A stretch of 64,000 nt of DNA, from positions 289,298 to 353,297 of the forward strand of contig NZ_NQOG01000002.1 in the NCBI RefSeq assembly GCF_002270485.1, written 5' to 3'. The position numbers and the translations under genes are program-made. This DNA is from Anaerostipes hominis (ex Lee et al. 2021) (GTDB lineage: Bacteria > Bacillota > Clostridia > Lachnospirales > Lachnospiraceae). Below the pieces are notes generated by a model. The model did no database searches. It was given only the letters and a program-made list of their open reading frames with translations, and was not told where the DNA came from. Numbering within the stretch: position 1 is the stretch's first letter; the number at the start of each line of letters is the position of its first letter. Below are positions 42,514 through 52,417 of the stretch, piece by piece.

Positions 42514-44874
42514 ATGGCAGCAAAAAAAAGAAAGAGAAGAAACACAGCACGAAAGAAGAAAAAGCAAAAAGACTTTGCAGGCTTCTATCAGGAAATTGCG
42601 GTTCTGTTAAGTTTTGCAGTTTGTCTTTTTTTATTTTTGAGTAATTTCAGACTCTGCGGAAAAGTGGGAAACACGGTAAGTTCTGCGCTGTTCGGAGTGC
42701 TGGGCGGTGTTCACTATGCTGCTCCTATTGTTATATTGATCATGATCCTTCTGCTGATCTCCAATCAGTACAGCAGCATCTCGGTAAAGAAGTCTTTTTT
42801 TATTGTTCTGCTCCTGTGTATGACTGCGGCGATATGGCAGATGGCGACAGACATCCGTATGTCTGATGCAGCAGTGCTGTACCGGTACGGATCGGAACAT
42901 CATGCGGGAGGCGGAGTGGTCGGAGGTGTCATCGCTTCTTTTCTGTATAAGGAGCTGGGACTGGCAGGAAGTTATGTTGTCGTATTTTTTTTGACAGCAA
43001 TTTCTATGATACTGATTACCGAGAGATCACTGCTCTCCTTTGTAAAGCGTGTGGCAGCATTTTTTGCACCCGAACGGACTTCAGGAAAGAAGACCAAAAC
43101 AGCTGATAAGAGAAAGCCAAAAGAAAAAGAGGACAGGCAGGCATCAGGAATCAAGACTCCAAAGCTCCCAGACTTAAAGCTGAAAATGAGAGAGAAACAG
43201 TCAAAGGTACTGGATGACCTTACTCTGATGCCGGAAGAGCCGGCAAAAGAACCGGACAAGCCGTTTGATCTGGACGAGATGATCGGACAGCCCGATGAGG
43301 AAGTACTGCCGGAGGAGCCGGAGCTGAAGCCGGGCAAAAGATCTTTTGTGAACAGAGAGAAATCAGAGCCTGAACCTATTCCGGAGATTTCCATACATCC
43401 TTCTGCGCTGGAGGAGGGAGATTATGTGTTTCCGCCGGTGACTCTGCTGAAAAAGGGAAAGAAGGCCGGAGGAAACAGTCAGGCAGAACTTAAAAAGACA
43501 GCCCTGAAGCTGGAGCAGACGCTGAGAAACTTCGGCGTCAATGTGACGATTACGGACATCAGCTGCGGGCCGTCTGTTACCAGGTTTGAACTTCAGCCGG
43601 AGCAGGGAGTAAAGGTCAGCAAGATCGTCGGGCTTTCCGATGATATTAAACTGAATCTGGCGGCCCCGGACATACGGATCGAAGCTCCGATTCCGGGAAA
43701 GGCAGCAGTGGGCATCGAAGTGCCGAATAAGACCAATCAGGTGGTCATGTTCCGGGATCTGATTGAAAATAATGACTTTAAACGCTTCTCTTCCAATATC
43801 GCGTTTGCGGTAGGAAAGAATCTGGCTGGCAAGGTGATTATCTCAGACATTGCAAAGATGCCGCACCTTTTGATTGCAGGTGCCACAGGTTCCGGGAAAT
43901 CAGTGTGTATCAATACGCTGATCATGAGTATTTTATATAAAGCAAGTCCCAACGATGTGAAGCTGATCATGATCGATCCCAAAGTCGTGGAACTGAGTAC
44001 ATATCAGGGAATCCCGCATCTTCTCATCCCGGTGGTCACAGATCCCAAGCAGGCATCCAGCGCGCTTAACTGGGCAGTTATGGAGATGGGAGACCGCTAT
44101 AAGAAGTTTGCGGACGTCAATGTAAGAAATCTGACCGGATATAATGAAAAAGTAAAAGAGATGAAGGAAAAGGGAATGGAAGGTGAAGACTTCCAGCCGC
44201 TGCCTCAGATCGTCATTATTGTGGATGAGCTTGCGGACCTTATGATGGTTGCGCCGGGTGAGGTAGAGGATGCGATCGTAAGGCTTTCTCAGCTTGCCAG
44301 AGCGGCAGGCATCCATCTGATCATTGCCACCCAGAGACCGTCTGTCAATGTCATCACAGGACTGATCAAGGCTAATGTCCCTTCAAGGATCGCATTTTCT
44401 GTGTCCTCCGGGGTGGATTCCCGCACGATCATTGACATGAACGGAGCAGAGAAGCTCTTAGGAAAAGGAGATATGCTCTTTTATCCGGCAGGATACCAGA
44501 AGCCGGTCCGGGTCCAGGGAGCATTTATCAGCGATGAGGAAGTGGGACGTGTCGTAGACTTCTTAAAGAGCCAGAACATAGAAGATGACTACGGCAGTGA
44601 GATCAAAGAAAAAATCGAGACGGCCAGTGTGAAGGCATCGGTTTCGGCAGACAGAGACGAATATTTTGAAGATGCGGCCAAATTTATCATAGATAAGGAC
44701 AAAGCATCCATTGCAAGCCTTCAGAGGATTTTTAAGATCGGATTCAACAGGGCGGCAAGGCTGATGGACCAGCTCTGTGAAGCCGGGATCGTCGGAGAAG
44801 AGGAAGGTACAAAGCCCCGTAAGGTTCTCATGAGCCAGGAAGAATTTGAACAATACAAAGAGGAATATTTATAG
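42514..44874 (+). CDS. ftsK: DNA translocase FtsK/SpoIIIE
   Basis: Membrane-anchored ATPase that pumps DNA through the division or sporulation septum. 786 residues: very basic N-terminus (MAAKKRKRRNTARKKKKQK), four membrane helices (about 25-180), acidic-proline linker (about 190-310), RecA-like motor (about 330-690; Walker A GATGSGKSVC, Walker B IVIIVDELADLMMV) and a winged-helix gamma domain (about 720-786; ASIASLQRIFKIGFNRAARLMDQL) for polar-sequence reading. ATG 42514 is preferred, though no strong ribosome site precedes it; a TTG at 42472 is the alternative. It is followed after 18 bases by fhs. Confidence 0.93.
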   Translation: MAAKKRKRRNTARKKKKQKDFAGFYQEIAVLLSFAVCLFLFLSNFRLCGKVGNTVSSALFGVLGGVHYAAPIVILIMILLLISNQYSSISVKKSFFIVLLLCMTAAIWQMATDIRMSDAAVLYRYGSEHHAGGGVVGGVIASFLYKELGLAGSYVVVFFLTAISMILITERSLLSFVKRVAAFFAPERTSGKKTKTADKRKPKEKEDRQASGIKTPKLPDLKLKMREKQSKVLDDLTLMPEEPAKEPDKPFDLDEMIGQPDEEVLPEEPELKPGKRSFVNREKSEPEPIPEISIHPSALEEGDYVFPPVTLLKKGKKAGGNSQAELKKTALKLEQTLRNFGVNVTITDISCGPSVTRFELQPEQGVKVSKIVGLSDDIKLNLAAPDIRIEAPIPGKAAVGIEVPNKTNQVVMFRDLIENNDFKRFSSNIAFAVGKNLAGKVIISDIAKMPHLLIAGATGSGKSVCINTLIMSILYKASPNDVKLIMIDPKVVELSTYQGIPHLLIPVVTDPKQASSALNWAVMEMGDRYKKFADVNVRNLTGYNEKVKEMKEKGMEGEDFQPLPQIVIIVDELADLMMVAPGEVEDAIVRLSQLARAAGIHLIIATQRPSVNVITGLIKANVPSRIAFSVSSGVDSRTIIDMNGAEKLLGKGDMLFYPAGYQKPVRVQGAFISDEEVGRVVDFLKSQNIEDDYGSEIKEKIETASVKASVSADRDEYFEDAAKFIIDKDKASIASLQRIFKIGFNRAARLMDQLCEAGIVGEEEGTKPRKVLMSQEEFEQYKEEYL

Positions 44875-44892
44875 AAGAAAGGAATCCAACCA

Positions 44893-46566
44893 ATGAAAAC
44901 AGACATTCAGATTGCACAGGAAGCAGAGTTACAGCCAATCAGGGAAGTAGCGGCGTCTCTTGGGATCAGTGAAGACGATCTTGAGCTGTACGGCAAATAT
45001 AAAGCGAAGCTGTCTTCCGGATTCATGAACGAAATCAAGGATCGTGAGGACGGGAAGCTTGTACTTGTGACGGCGATCAATCCGACTCCGGCAGGAGAAG
45101 GAAAAACTACGACCAGCATTGGTCTCGCACAGGGACTCACAAAGCTCGGGAAGAAAACGGTGGCTGCGTTAAGAGAACCTTCTCTCGGACCGTGCTTCGG
45201 GATCAAAGGAGGTGCTGCCGGAGGCGGATATGCCCAGGTGGTGCCGATGGAAGACTTAAATCTTCACTTTACCGGTGACTTTCATGCCATCACTTCCGCA
45301 AATAATCTTTTGGCAGCCATGATTGACAATCATATTCAGCAGGGAAATGCACTGAGGATCGATACGAGAGACATCGTCTGGAAACGATGCCTGGATATGA
45401 ATGACAGGGCACTGAGAAATATTGTCGTGGGATTGGGAAGAAAAGTGGACGGAGTTGTCCGTGAAGATCACTTTGTGATCACGGTGGCCTCCGAGATTAT
45501 GGCAATTCTCTGCCTTGCAAATGACATGGAAGATCTGAAGAAACGTTTAGGCAAGATCATTGTTGCCTATAATATGGATAAAGAACCTGTGACAGCAGCG
45601 GAATTAAATGCTGTGGGAGCCATGGCGGCCCTCTTAAAGGATGCCTTAAAGCCGAACCTGATCCAGACGCTGGAACATACGCCGGCCTTTGTACACGGCG
45701 GTCCTTTTGCAAACATCGCTCATGGCTGCAACAGTGTCCAGGCTACGAAGATGGCTTTAAAGCTTTCCGACATCACTGTCACGGAAGCAGGATTCGGAGC
45801 GGACCTTGGAGCCGAGAAGTTTTTGGATATCAAATGTCCGATGGCAGGACTCTCTCCGGATGCGGTTGTCCTGGTAGCAACGGTCAGGGCTCTTAAATAT
45901 AACGGCGGCGTTTCCAAAGAAGATCTGGGGAGGGAAGATATCGACGCCCTGAGCAGAGGTATTGTAAATCTGGAAAAGCATATTTCCAACCTGAAGCAGT
46001 ATGGGGTGCCTGTGGTTGTCACACTGAACCGGTTTGTCACAGACACGGAGGCTGAGCTGGACTTTATCAAACATTTCTGCGAGGAGAGAGACTGTGATTT
46101 TGCCCTGTCAGAGGTATGGGAAAAAGGCGGAGACGGCGGCATTGAGCTTGGAAAGGCAGTTCTCAGGACGTTAGAGACGAAAAAAAGCGAGTACCGCCCG
46201 CTGTATTCTTACGAGGATACTTCCATTGAAGAGAAGATTGAGACGATCGCCACAAAGATTTATGGTGCGGACAATGTAATCTATGCACCGGCGGCAGCCA
46301 GACAGAAAAAGCAGCTTACGGAACTTGGCTACGGAAATCTTCCGGTCTGCATGGCGAAAAACCAGTATTCTTTATCTGATGACCCGAAAAAGCTTGGCCG
46401 TCCGGAAAATTTTGATATTACGATCCGCGAAATCTATGTAAATGCAGGAGCCGGATTTGTTGTAGCGCTGACCGGAGATATCATGACCATGCCGGGGCTT
46501 CCGAAAAAGCCGGCGGCAGAAGGCATTGACGTAAACGAAGACGGTGAGATCACCGGTTTATTCTAG
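44893..46566 (+). CDS. fhs: Formate-tetrahydrofolate ligase
   Basis: ATP-dependent activation of formate to 10-formyl-THF, 557 residues. [19 protein letters not shown]-loop, [40 protein letters not shown] region and the C-terminal [15 protein letters not shown] are diagnostic. AGAAAGGA precedes the ATG. First of a run fhs-folD-rimO-pgsA-cinA with gaps of 21 bases or less. In Clostridia it serves one-carbon supply for purines and may work in reverse or in acetogenesis; no other Wood-Ljungdahl gene is visible here. Confidence 0.97.
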   Translation: MKTDIQIAQEAELQPIREVAASLGISEDDLELYGKYKAKLSSGFMNEIKDREDGKLVLVTAINPTPAGEGKTTTSIGLAQGLTKLGKKTVAALREPSLGPCFGIKGGAAGGGYAQVVPMEDLNLHFTGDFHAITSANNLLAAMIDNHIQQGNALRIDTRDIVWKRCLDMNDRALRNIVVGLGRKVDGVVREDHFVITVASEIMAILCLANDMEDLKKRLGKIIVAYNMDKEPVTAAELNAVGAMAALLKDALKPNLIQTLEHTPAFVHGGPFANIAHGCNSVQATKMALKLSDITVTEAGFGADLGAEKFLDIKCPMAGLSPDAVVLVATVRALKYNGGVSKEDLGREDIDALSRGIVNLEKHISNLKQYGVPVVVTLNRFVTDTEAELDFIKHFCEERDCDFALSEVWEKGGDGGIELGKAVLRTLETKKSEYRPLYSYEDTSIEEKIETIATKIYGADNVIYAPAAARQKKQLTELGYGNLPVCMAKNQYSLSDDPKKLGRPENFDITIREIYVNAGAGFVVALTGDIMTMPGLPKKPAAEGIDVNEDGEITGLF

Positions 46567-46587
46567 GAGTGACGAGAGGAAACAGAC

Positions 46588-47436
46588 ATGACACAGATAA
46601 TAGATGGAAAAAAGATCTCAGCGGAGATCAAAGACGAGTTAAAGCAGGAAGTAGCAGCCATGAAAGCAGAGGGAAAAGAGATTGCTCTGGCAGTGATCCA
46701 GGTAGGTGAAGATCCTGCATCCTCTGTCTATGTGAGGAATAAGAAAAAAGCATGCGAATATATTGGGATTACTTCTGTATCTTATGAGATACCGGAAGAT
46801 TCCACCCAGCAGGAACTGCTTGACCTGGTGGAAAAGTGCAACAAAGATCCAAAGATCAACGGGATTTTAGTCCAGCTTCCTCTGCCGCCGCATATGGATG
46901 AGGACGCAGTGATCCATGCCATTGATCCGAAAAAGGACGTAGATGGGTTTCATCCGGTCAGCGTGGGAAATATGGTGATTGGAAATGACGGATTTCTTCC
47001 GTGCACTCCGGCCGGCATTATAGAACTCCTGAAGCGGTCCGGTGTGGAGATCGGCGGAAAAGAATGTGTCGTCGTGGGAAGAAGCAATATTGTAGGCAAA
47101 CCTATGTCCATGCTGCTGCTCAGAGAAAACGGTACCGTGACCGTCTGCCATTCCAGGACGAGGAATCTGCGGGAAGTATGCAGCCGCGCGGATATCCTGG
47201 TAGTAGCTGTCGGAAGGCCTAAATTCATTGATGCATCTTATGTCAAAGAAGGGGCTGTCATTATCGATGTGGGTATTCACAGAAATGAAAATAACAAGCT
47301 GTGCGGAGACGTGGATTTTGACGCAGTGAAGGAAAAGACATCTGCGATCACTCCGGTGCCGGGCGGCGTTGGACCGATGACGATCGCTATGCTGATGAAA
47401 AACTGTGTACAGTCAAAAAAATTGTTTGGAGAATAA
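46588..47436 (+). CDS. folD: Methylenetetrahydrofolate dehydrogenase / methenyl-THF cyclohydrolase
   Basis: Bifunctional one-carbon enzyme of 282 residues linking methylene-THF to 10-formyl-THF, the product of the preceding fhs. VGEDPASSVYVRNKKKAC with catalytic Lys, ILVQLPLPPHM, KDVDGFHP, VVGRSNIVGKPMSMLLL nucleotide site and TPVPGGVGPMTIAML are all present. AGGAG lies upstream. Three bases to the rimO start, so translation is coupled. Confidence 0.97.
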   Translation: MTQIIDGKKISAEIKDELKQEVAAMKAEGKEIALAVIQVGEDPASSVYVRNKKKACEYIGITSVSYEIPEDSTQQELLDLVEKCNKDPKINGILVQLPLPPHMDEDAVIHAIDPKKDVDGFHPVSVGNMVIGNDGFLPCTPAGIIELLKRSGVEIGGKECVVVGRSNIVGKPMSMLLLRENGTVTVCHSRTRNLREVCSRADILVVAVGRPKFIDASYVKEGAVIIDVGIHRNENNKLCGDVDFDAVKEKTSAITPVPGGVGPMTIAMLMKNCVQSKKLFGE

Positions 47437-47439
47437 CAG

Positions 47440-48777
47440 ATGAAAATACTTTTTATTTCTCTTGGATGTGATAAAAATCTTGTAGACAGTGAGGTGATGC
47501 TGGGACTGCTCACAGAGAGAGGACACACTTTGACGAACGACGAGGAAGAGGCGGATGTGATCGTCATCAACACATGCTGTTTCATTCATGACGCCAAGGA
47601 AGAGAGCATTAATACGATCCTTGAGATGGCAGCTTATAAAGAGCAGAATCTGAAAGCTCTCGTGGTCGCAGGATGTCTGTCTGAGCGCTATAAAGACGAG
47701 ATACTGGAGGAGATTCCGGAAATTGATGCGGTGCTCGGGACTACCAGTTACGATTCTATTGTCGAGGCAGTGGATGAGGCTCTTGCGGGCAATGACTATG
47801 TACATTATGAGAGCATCAATTATCTTCCGGATAATTCCGGACACCGGCGTCTGGTCACGACCGGAAGCCATATGGCTTATTTAAAGATTGCCGAGGGATG
47901 TGACAAGAGGTGCAGCTACTGTATCATTCCGAAGATCCGGGGGAGGTTTCGGAGTGTTCCGATGAAGGAACTGTTAAAGAGCGCTCGGGAGCTGGCAGCA
48001 TCCGGTGTGACAGAGCTGGTCCTGGTAGCTCAGGAGACGACGCTGTACGGAAACGATCTTACCGGTAAAAAGGAGCTTCCCGTTCTGCTGAGAGAACTTT
48101 GTAAGATCGAGGGAATAAAATGGATACGCCTGCTGTACTGTTATCCCGAGGAGATCACCGATGAGCTGATCCGGACGATAAAGGAAGAAGAAAAGATTGC
48201 AAACTATATTGATATGCCGATTCAGCACTGCAGTGACGGGATTTTAAAGCGGATGGGCCGCAGGACATCTAAGAAGGACATCGAAACGATCATCGCGAAG
48301 CTTAGGAATGAAATACCGGACATTGCGATTCGTACAACGCTTATCACCGGTTTTCCAGGCGAGACAGAAGAACAGCACGAAGAACTGAAGGGGTTTGTGA
48401 GGCAGCAGCGCTTTGAGCGCCTGGGAGTCTTTACTTATTCTCCGGAGGAGGATACAAAGGCAGCAGAATTTGAAGGGCAGATAGAAGAAGAGGTGAAGGA
48501 AGCCAGAAGGGATGAACTGATGGCCCTTCAGCAGCAGATTTCCTGCGAACATACTCAGGGGATGGTTGGAAAAACTATCAGGGTACTGATCGAAGGATAT
48601 CTGTTTGAGGACGATGTGTATGTGGGCCGCAGCTATATGGATGCACCAAAAGTGGACGGATGTGTCTTTGTGACTTCACCGGAAGAACTGCTGACCGGAG
48701 ACTATGTTTATGTGAAAATTACCAAAGGAAATGAGTACGATTTGATAGGAGAGATGGACTATGAATTTACCCAATAA
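47440..48777 (+). CDS. rimO: Ribosomal protein S12 methylthiotransferase
   Basis: Radical-SAM enzyme adding a methylthio group to the S12 aspartate. 445 residues: N-terminal UPF0004 domain (about 1-120) with three Cys (LGCDKNLVDSE, NTCCFIHDA, VAGCLSERY), radical SAM core with CDKRCSYCIIPKIRG, and a C-terminal TRAM domain. It shares 17 bases with the downstream pgsA gene. Length and motifs fit RimO rather than MiaB (TTSYDSIVEAV and no long MiaB insert). Confidence 0.95.
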   Translation: MKILFISLGCDKNLVDSEVMLGLLTERGHTLTNDEEEADVIVINTCCFIHDAKEESINTILEMAAYKEQNLKALVVAGCLSERYKDEILEEIPEIDAVLGTTSYDSIVEAVDEALAGNDYVHYESINYLPDNSGHRRLVTTGSHMAYLKIAEGCDKRCSYCIIPKIRGRFRSVPMKELLKSARELAASGVTELVLVAQETTLYGNDLTGKKELPVLLRELCKIEGIKWIRLLYCYPEEITDELIRTIKEEEKIANYIDMPIQHCSDGILKRMGRRTSKKDIETIIAKLRNEIPDIAIRTTLITGFPGETEEQHEELKGFVRQQRFERLGVFTYSPEEDTKAAEFEGQIEEEVKEARRDELMALQQQISCEHTQGMVGKTIRVLIEGYLFEDDVYVGRSYMDAPKVDGCVFVTSPEELLTGDYVYVKITKGNEYDLIGEMDYEFTQ

Positions 48778-49294
48778 ACTAACGATATTGAGAGTATTGA
48801 TGATACCGATTTTTATTTTTGTACTGCTGGCGGAACCGTTTGGTGAGATCAGCAAGTGGATTGCCGTGGCCATTTTTATCATTGCAAGCCTCACGGACTT
48901 TCTGGACGGACATATCGCGAGGAAGTATAATCTTGTGACTAATTTTGGGAAATTTATGGACCCTTTGGCAGATAAGCTTTTGGTCTGCTCTGCCATGATT
49001 GCTCTCGTGGGAATGAACCGCCTGGCATCATGGATCGCAATCATTATTATTGCCAGAGAATTTATTATCAGCGGTTTCCGTCTGATTGCATCAGACAACG
49101 GTGTGGTAATTGCAGCCAGCTATTGGGGCAAATTCAAAACCAATTTTCAGATGTTTATGATCATCATGCTGATCATCGACCTGGGAACCGGCACAGCGGT
49201 GCTTATTGAAAATATTTTAGTATACATTTCGCTTGTGTTGACCATCATATCATTGTTGGATTATTTATTAAAAAACAAGAATGTCTTGAAATAG
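48761..49294 (+). CDS. pgsA: CDP-diacylglycerol-glycerol-3-phosphate 3-phosphatidyltransferase
   Basis: Membrane enzyme making phosphatidylglycerol phosphate, 177 residues with about five helices. NLPNKLTILRVLMIP at the start and the CDP-alcohol motif DFLDGHIARKYNLVTNFGKFMDPLADK (D-x2-DG-x2-AR-x8-G-x3-D-x3-D) are diagnostic. TAGGAG lies inside the rimO 3' end, which it overlaps. It continues into cinA after 12 bases, an order (rimO-pgsA-cinA-recA) common in Firmicutes. Confidence 0.95.
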   Translation: MNLPNKLTILRVLMIPIFIFVLLAEPFGEISKWIAVAIFIIASLTDFLDGHIARKYNLVTNFGKFMDPLADKLLVCSAMIALVGMNRLASWIAIIIIAREFIISGFRLIASDNGVVIAASYWGKFKTNFQMFMIIMLIIDLGTGTAVLIENILVYISLVLTIISLLDYLLKNKNVLK

Positions 49295-49306
49295 AAGGAG
49301 ACAATT

Positions 49307-50545
49307 ATGACAGCAGAAATTATTTGTGTGGGAACAGAAATATTATTAGGCAACATTGTCAACACCAATGCTGCCTACCTGTCAGAACGCTTAGCCGCCC
49401 TTGGGATAAGCGTTTTTTTTGAGACCACTGTGGGTGACAATCCAAAGCGTGTGGAAGAAGTGATTCGGACAGGAATGAAACGGTCGGATATCTTGATCTT
49501 GTCAGGGGGGCTCGGGCCTACGAAGGATGACCTGACAAAAGAGATTGCGGCAAAAGCATGCGGACAGGAACTTGTGGAAGATGCAGAGGCGAAGGAGCGG
49601 CTCACTTCCTACTTTACGAGCATCAAACGCCCGATGACGGAAAACAATTTAAAACAGGCCATGGTGCCGGAAGACTGTACTGTTTTATACAACAAAAACG
49701 GCACAGCGCCCGGTATGGTGATCAACGCACCGGAAGACAAGAAGATTATCCTGCTGCCGGGACCTCCAGGTGAGCTGATCCCGATGTTTCATGAGCAGGC
49801 AGAACCGATTCTTTCCCGACTTCAGCCTGGTATCTTATATTCCAAGGTTGTCAAGATCGACTGCCTGGGAGAAAGCTATGTGGAAACCCAGATCATGGAC
49901 CTGATCGATGAACAGAGCAATCCGACGGTGGCACCGTATGCAAAATTAGGAGAAGTGCATTTGAGGGTGACGGCCAAGGCTGACTCTGAAGATGAGGCAA
50001 AGGAACTTGTCATGCCTATGGTGGAAGAACTGAAATCAAGATTTGGGGATAAGATTTATACCATTGAGGAAGACGAAACACTGGAGGAAGTGGTCGTAAA
50101 GATGCTTGAGAGCAGGGGCGATAAGATCGCCTGTGCCGAGTCCTGTACCGGCGGCCTGCTGGCCGGAAGGCTGATCAATGTTCCCGGGGCGTCAAATGTG
50201 CTGGAAGAAAGTTTTATTACTTACTCCAATGAAGCTAAAAAGAAGTATCTTGGTGTAAAAGAGGACACTCTGAAAGCCCACGGGGCGGTATCGGAAGAAA
50301 CTGCCCGGGAAATGGCGGAAGGCGTCTTAAGAGCTTCAGGAGCCGACATCGGTGTGGGGATTACCGGACTTGCCGGTCCGGGAGGAGAGACCGGAACAAA
50401 GAAACCGGGGCTGGTCTATATCGGAGTCAGCAGAAAGGGAAATACTGTTGTGAAGAAGTATGATCTGAGAGGAAACCGCGCCAAGATCAGAGAAGTTTCT
50501 GTGTGCAGGGCACTGACGATGATACGGAAAGCGCTGTCAGAGTGA
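49307..50545 (+). CDS. cinA: CinA family protein: competence/damage-inducible, NMN amidohydrolase
   Basis: A 412-residue two-domain protein. The N-terminal MoeA-like domain (about 1-170; EIICVGTEILLGNIVNTNA, SGGLGPTKDDLTKE) is an ADP-ribose pyrophosphatase-type fold. The C-terminal PncC domain (about 250-412; CAESCTGGLLAGRL, GVGITGLAGPGG) is the nicotinamide-nucleotide amidase type. AAGGAG precedes the ATG. It precedes recA, as in many Firmicutes, but the hairpin at 50577 and a separate promoter split expression. Confidence 0.95.
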   Translation: MTAEIICVGTEILLGNIVNTNAAYLSERLAALGISVFFETTVGDNPKRVEEVIRTGMKRSDILILSGGLGPTKDDLTKEIAAKACGQELVEDAEAKERLTSYFTSIKRPMTENNLKQAMVPEDCTVLYNKNGTAPGMVINAPEDKKIILLPGPPGELIPMFHEQAEPILSRLQPGILYSKVVKIDCLGESYVETQIMDLIDEQSNPTVAPYAKLGEVHLRVTAKADSEDEAKELVMPMVEELKSRFGDKIYTIEEDETLEEVVVKMLESRGDKIACAESCTGGLLAGRLINVPGASNVLEESFITYSNEAKKKYLGVKEDTLKAHGAVSEETAREMAEGVLRASGADIGVGITGLAGPGGETGTKKPGLVYIGVSRKGNTVVKKYDLRGNRAKIREVSVCRALTMIRKALSE

Positions 50546-50576
50546 TTGTAAAACATGTAAAAATATGTTAAAATAA

Positions 50577-50627
50577 AAGAGAAAAACAAGTACGAACAAA
50601 TATTCGCCGAACACTTGTTTTTCTCTT
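50577..50627 (+). terminator. Terminator of cinA operon overlapping the recA operator
   Basis: AGAGAAAAACAAGT (50578-50591) pairs with ACTTGTTTTTCTCT (50613-50626) in a 14-bp or longer perfect stem followed by TTG; the loop holds the first LexA-like box. Confidence 0.7.
50593..50621 (+). promoter_or_regulatory. Two adjacent LexA (SOS) box candidates
   Basis: CGAACAAATATTCG at 50593-50606 and CGAACACTTGTTTT at 50608-50621 resemble the Gram-positive LexA/DinR consensus CGAAC-N4-GTTCG with one and two differences. The second covers the recA -35 region. Confidence 0.72.
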
Positions 50628-50643
50628 TGTGCTATGATATAAT
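50615..50643 (+). promoter_or_regulatory. recA promoter
   Basis: TTGTTT at 50615-50620, 17 bases ending TGA, TATAAT at 50638-50643. LexA bound at 50608-50621 would block it. Confidence 0.8.
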
Positions 50644-50680
50644 CAAAAACAGTTCATAATAAGATAAAAGGAGAATACAG

Positions 50681-51730
50681 ATGCAACAGACAGAGAAGTT
50701 AAAGGCATTGGATGCAGCTCTTACGAAGATAGAGAAAGATTACGGCAAAGGAGCCGTGATGAAACTTGGAGAATACCAGGCAGACATGAGCATTGAGACT
50801 ACACCGACAGGATCTCTGAGCCTGGATATCGCTCTCGGAGTCGGAGGTATACCGAGGGGAAGGGTGATCGAGATTTACGGTCCGGAGTCAAGCGGTAAGA
50901 CAACGGTCGCATTACATATGGTGGCAGAAGTGCAGAAGCGGGGCGGCATTGCAGGGTTTATAGATGCAGAGCATGCTCTCGACCCGGTCTATGCGCAGAA
51001 TATCGGAGTGGATGTGGACAACCTCTATATTTCTCAGCCGGATACCGGAGAGCAGGGACTTGAGATCGCCGAGACTATGGTGCGTTCCGGCGCTGTGGAT
51101 ATCATTATCGTCGATTCTGTCGCAGCATTGGTGCCAAAGGCAGAGATCGACGGAGACATGGGAGATTCCCATGTGGGCCTCCAGGCAAGACTCATGTCAC
51201 AGGCTCTGAGAAAACTGACGGCTATCATCAGTAAGTCCAACTGTACCGTGATCTTTATCAACCAGCTGAGAGAAAAAGTCGGAGTCATGTTCGGAAATCC
51301 CGAGACAACGACCGGAGGCCGTGCTCTGAAGTTCTATTCTTCCATCCGTCTGGACGTACGGCGTATCGAGACACTGAAGCAGGCCGGGGACATGGTAGGA
51401 AACCGTACCCGTATCAAAGTAGTAAAGAATAAGGTTGCTCCGCCGTTTAAACAGGCAGAGTTCGATATCATGTTCGGTGAAGGCATCTCCAAAGAAGGCG
51501 ATATTCTGGATCTGGCAGCCGGCGTGGATGTGATCAAAAAGAGCGGTGCATGGTATGCATATCAGGGCGAAAAGATCGGACAGGGAAGAGAGAATGCCAA
51601 GACATACTTAAAAGAACATCCGGAAGTAGCTCAGGAAGTGGAGTCCGCAGTCCGCAGGGAATACGGACTGGAAGCAGGAACAGAGGACGCCGCACCGGCA
51701 GAAGAAAAGCCGGATACAAATCAGCAGTAA
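50681..51730 (+). CDS. recA: Recombinase RecA
   Basis: ATP-dependent strand-exchange protein and LexA coprotease, 349 residues. [13 protein letters not shown]alker [16 protein letters not shown]alker [27 protein letters not shown] loop 2 and the acidic C-terminal tail ([19 protein letters not shown]) are standard. AAAGGAG precedes the ATG. Transcribed from an SOS-type promoter and followed after 9 bases by recX. Confidence 0.98.
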   Translation: MQQTEKLKALDAALTKIEKDYGKGAVMKLGEYQADMSIETTPTGSLSLDIALGVGGIPRGRVIEIYGPESSGKTTVALHMVAEVQKRGGIAGFIDAEHALDPVYAQNIGVDVDNLYISQPDTGEQGLEIAETMVRSGAVDIIIVDSVAALVPKAEIDGDMGDSHVGLQARLMSQALRKLTAIISKSNCTVIFINQLREKVGVMFGNPETTTGGRALKFYSSIRLDVRRIETLKQAGDMVGNRTRIKVVKNKVAPPFKQAEFDIMFGEGISKEGDILDLAAGVDVIKKSGAWYAYQGEKIGQGRENAKTYLKEHPEVAQEVESAVRREYGLEAGTEDAAPAEEKPDTNQQ

Positions 51731-51739
51731 GCGTCGGAT

Positions 51740-52339
51740 ATGAGAGTGACGATGCTGGAGCCGGTGGGAAAGAAGCAGATCAGACTTTATCTGGAGGATG
51801 AGCGGTATTGTCTTTTATATGCGGGGGAGGCCAGGCGGCTTGGCCTGAAAGAAGACATGGACTTATCCGAAGTACAGAAGAACGAACTGGACAGCATGCT
51901 CCTCAGCCGGGCCAAATTAAAGGCGATGAATCTTTTAAAAGTCTCTGACCGGACAAAGGAAGAGATCAGGATGAGGCTCAGGCGTCTGGAACTGCCTGAA
52001 TCCTGTATAGAAGGAGCGGTATCCTATGTGGAAGGATACCACTATATAGACGATGAAGCCTATGTGAGGAATTATATCGGGTACCGGGGTTTTTCAAAGA
52101 GCCGCCTGAAACTCAGACAGGAATTGTTGAAGAAGGGGATAAGCCCGGAGCTGTTTGAACAAATTTGGGAAGAGTCTGCTGTCTCAGAGTCAGATATTCT
52201 GAGAACACAGATAAAAAAAAGAATTCGGCAGAAAGGACCGGTAACAGAGGAAAATTTCCAGAAGAATCTGGCTTTCTTTGCCAGAAAGGGATTTTCAATT
52301 CATGACATTTTAGAAATTCTTAAGGAATATAAAGAGTAA
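51740..52339 (+). CDS. recX: Regulatory protein RecX
   Basis: Modulator of RecA filaments, 199 residues, helical three-repeat fold. RAKLKAMNLLKVSDRTKEEIRMRLRRL and YHYIDDEAYVRNYIGYRGFSKSRLKLRQELLKKGIS are typical. The ribosome site is weak, suggesting low or coupled translation behind recA, which fits the need for RecX in small amounts. Confidence 0.92.
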   Translation: MRVTMLEPVGKKQIRLYLEDERYCLLYAGEARRLGLKEDMDLSEVQKNELDSMLLSRAKLKAMNLLKVSDRTKEEIRMRLRRLELPESCIEGAVSYVEGYHYIDDEAYVRNYIGYRGFSKSRLKLRQELLKKGISPELFEQIWEESAVSESDILRTQIKKRIRQKGPVTEENFQKNLAFFARKGFSIHDILEILKEYKE

Positions 52340-52344
52340 TTCAG

Positions 52345-52372
52345 TTGATTTTTCTAGAAAACGGGATATAAT
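52345..52372 (+). promoter_or_regulatory. Promoter of the phospholipase C-like gene
   Basis: TTGATT at 52345-52350, 16 bases, TATAAT at 52367-52372. Confidence 0.6.
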
Positions 52373-52417
52373 AAGATTAGAACCAGAGTTACATGTCAAG
52401 TTCTTTAAGGAGATCGA

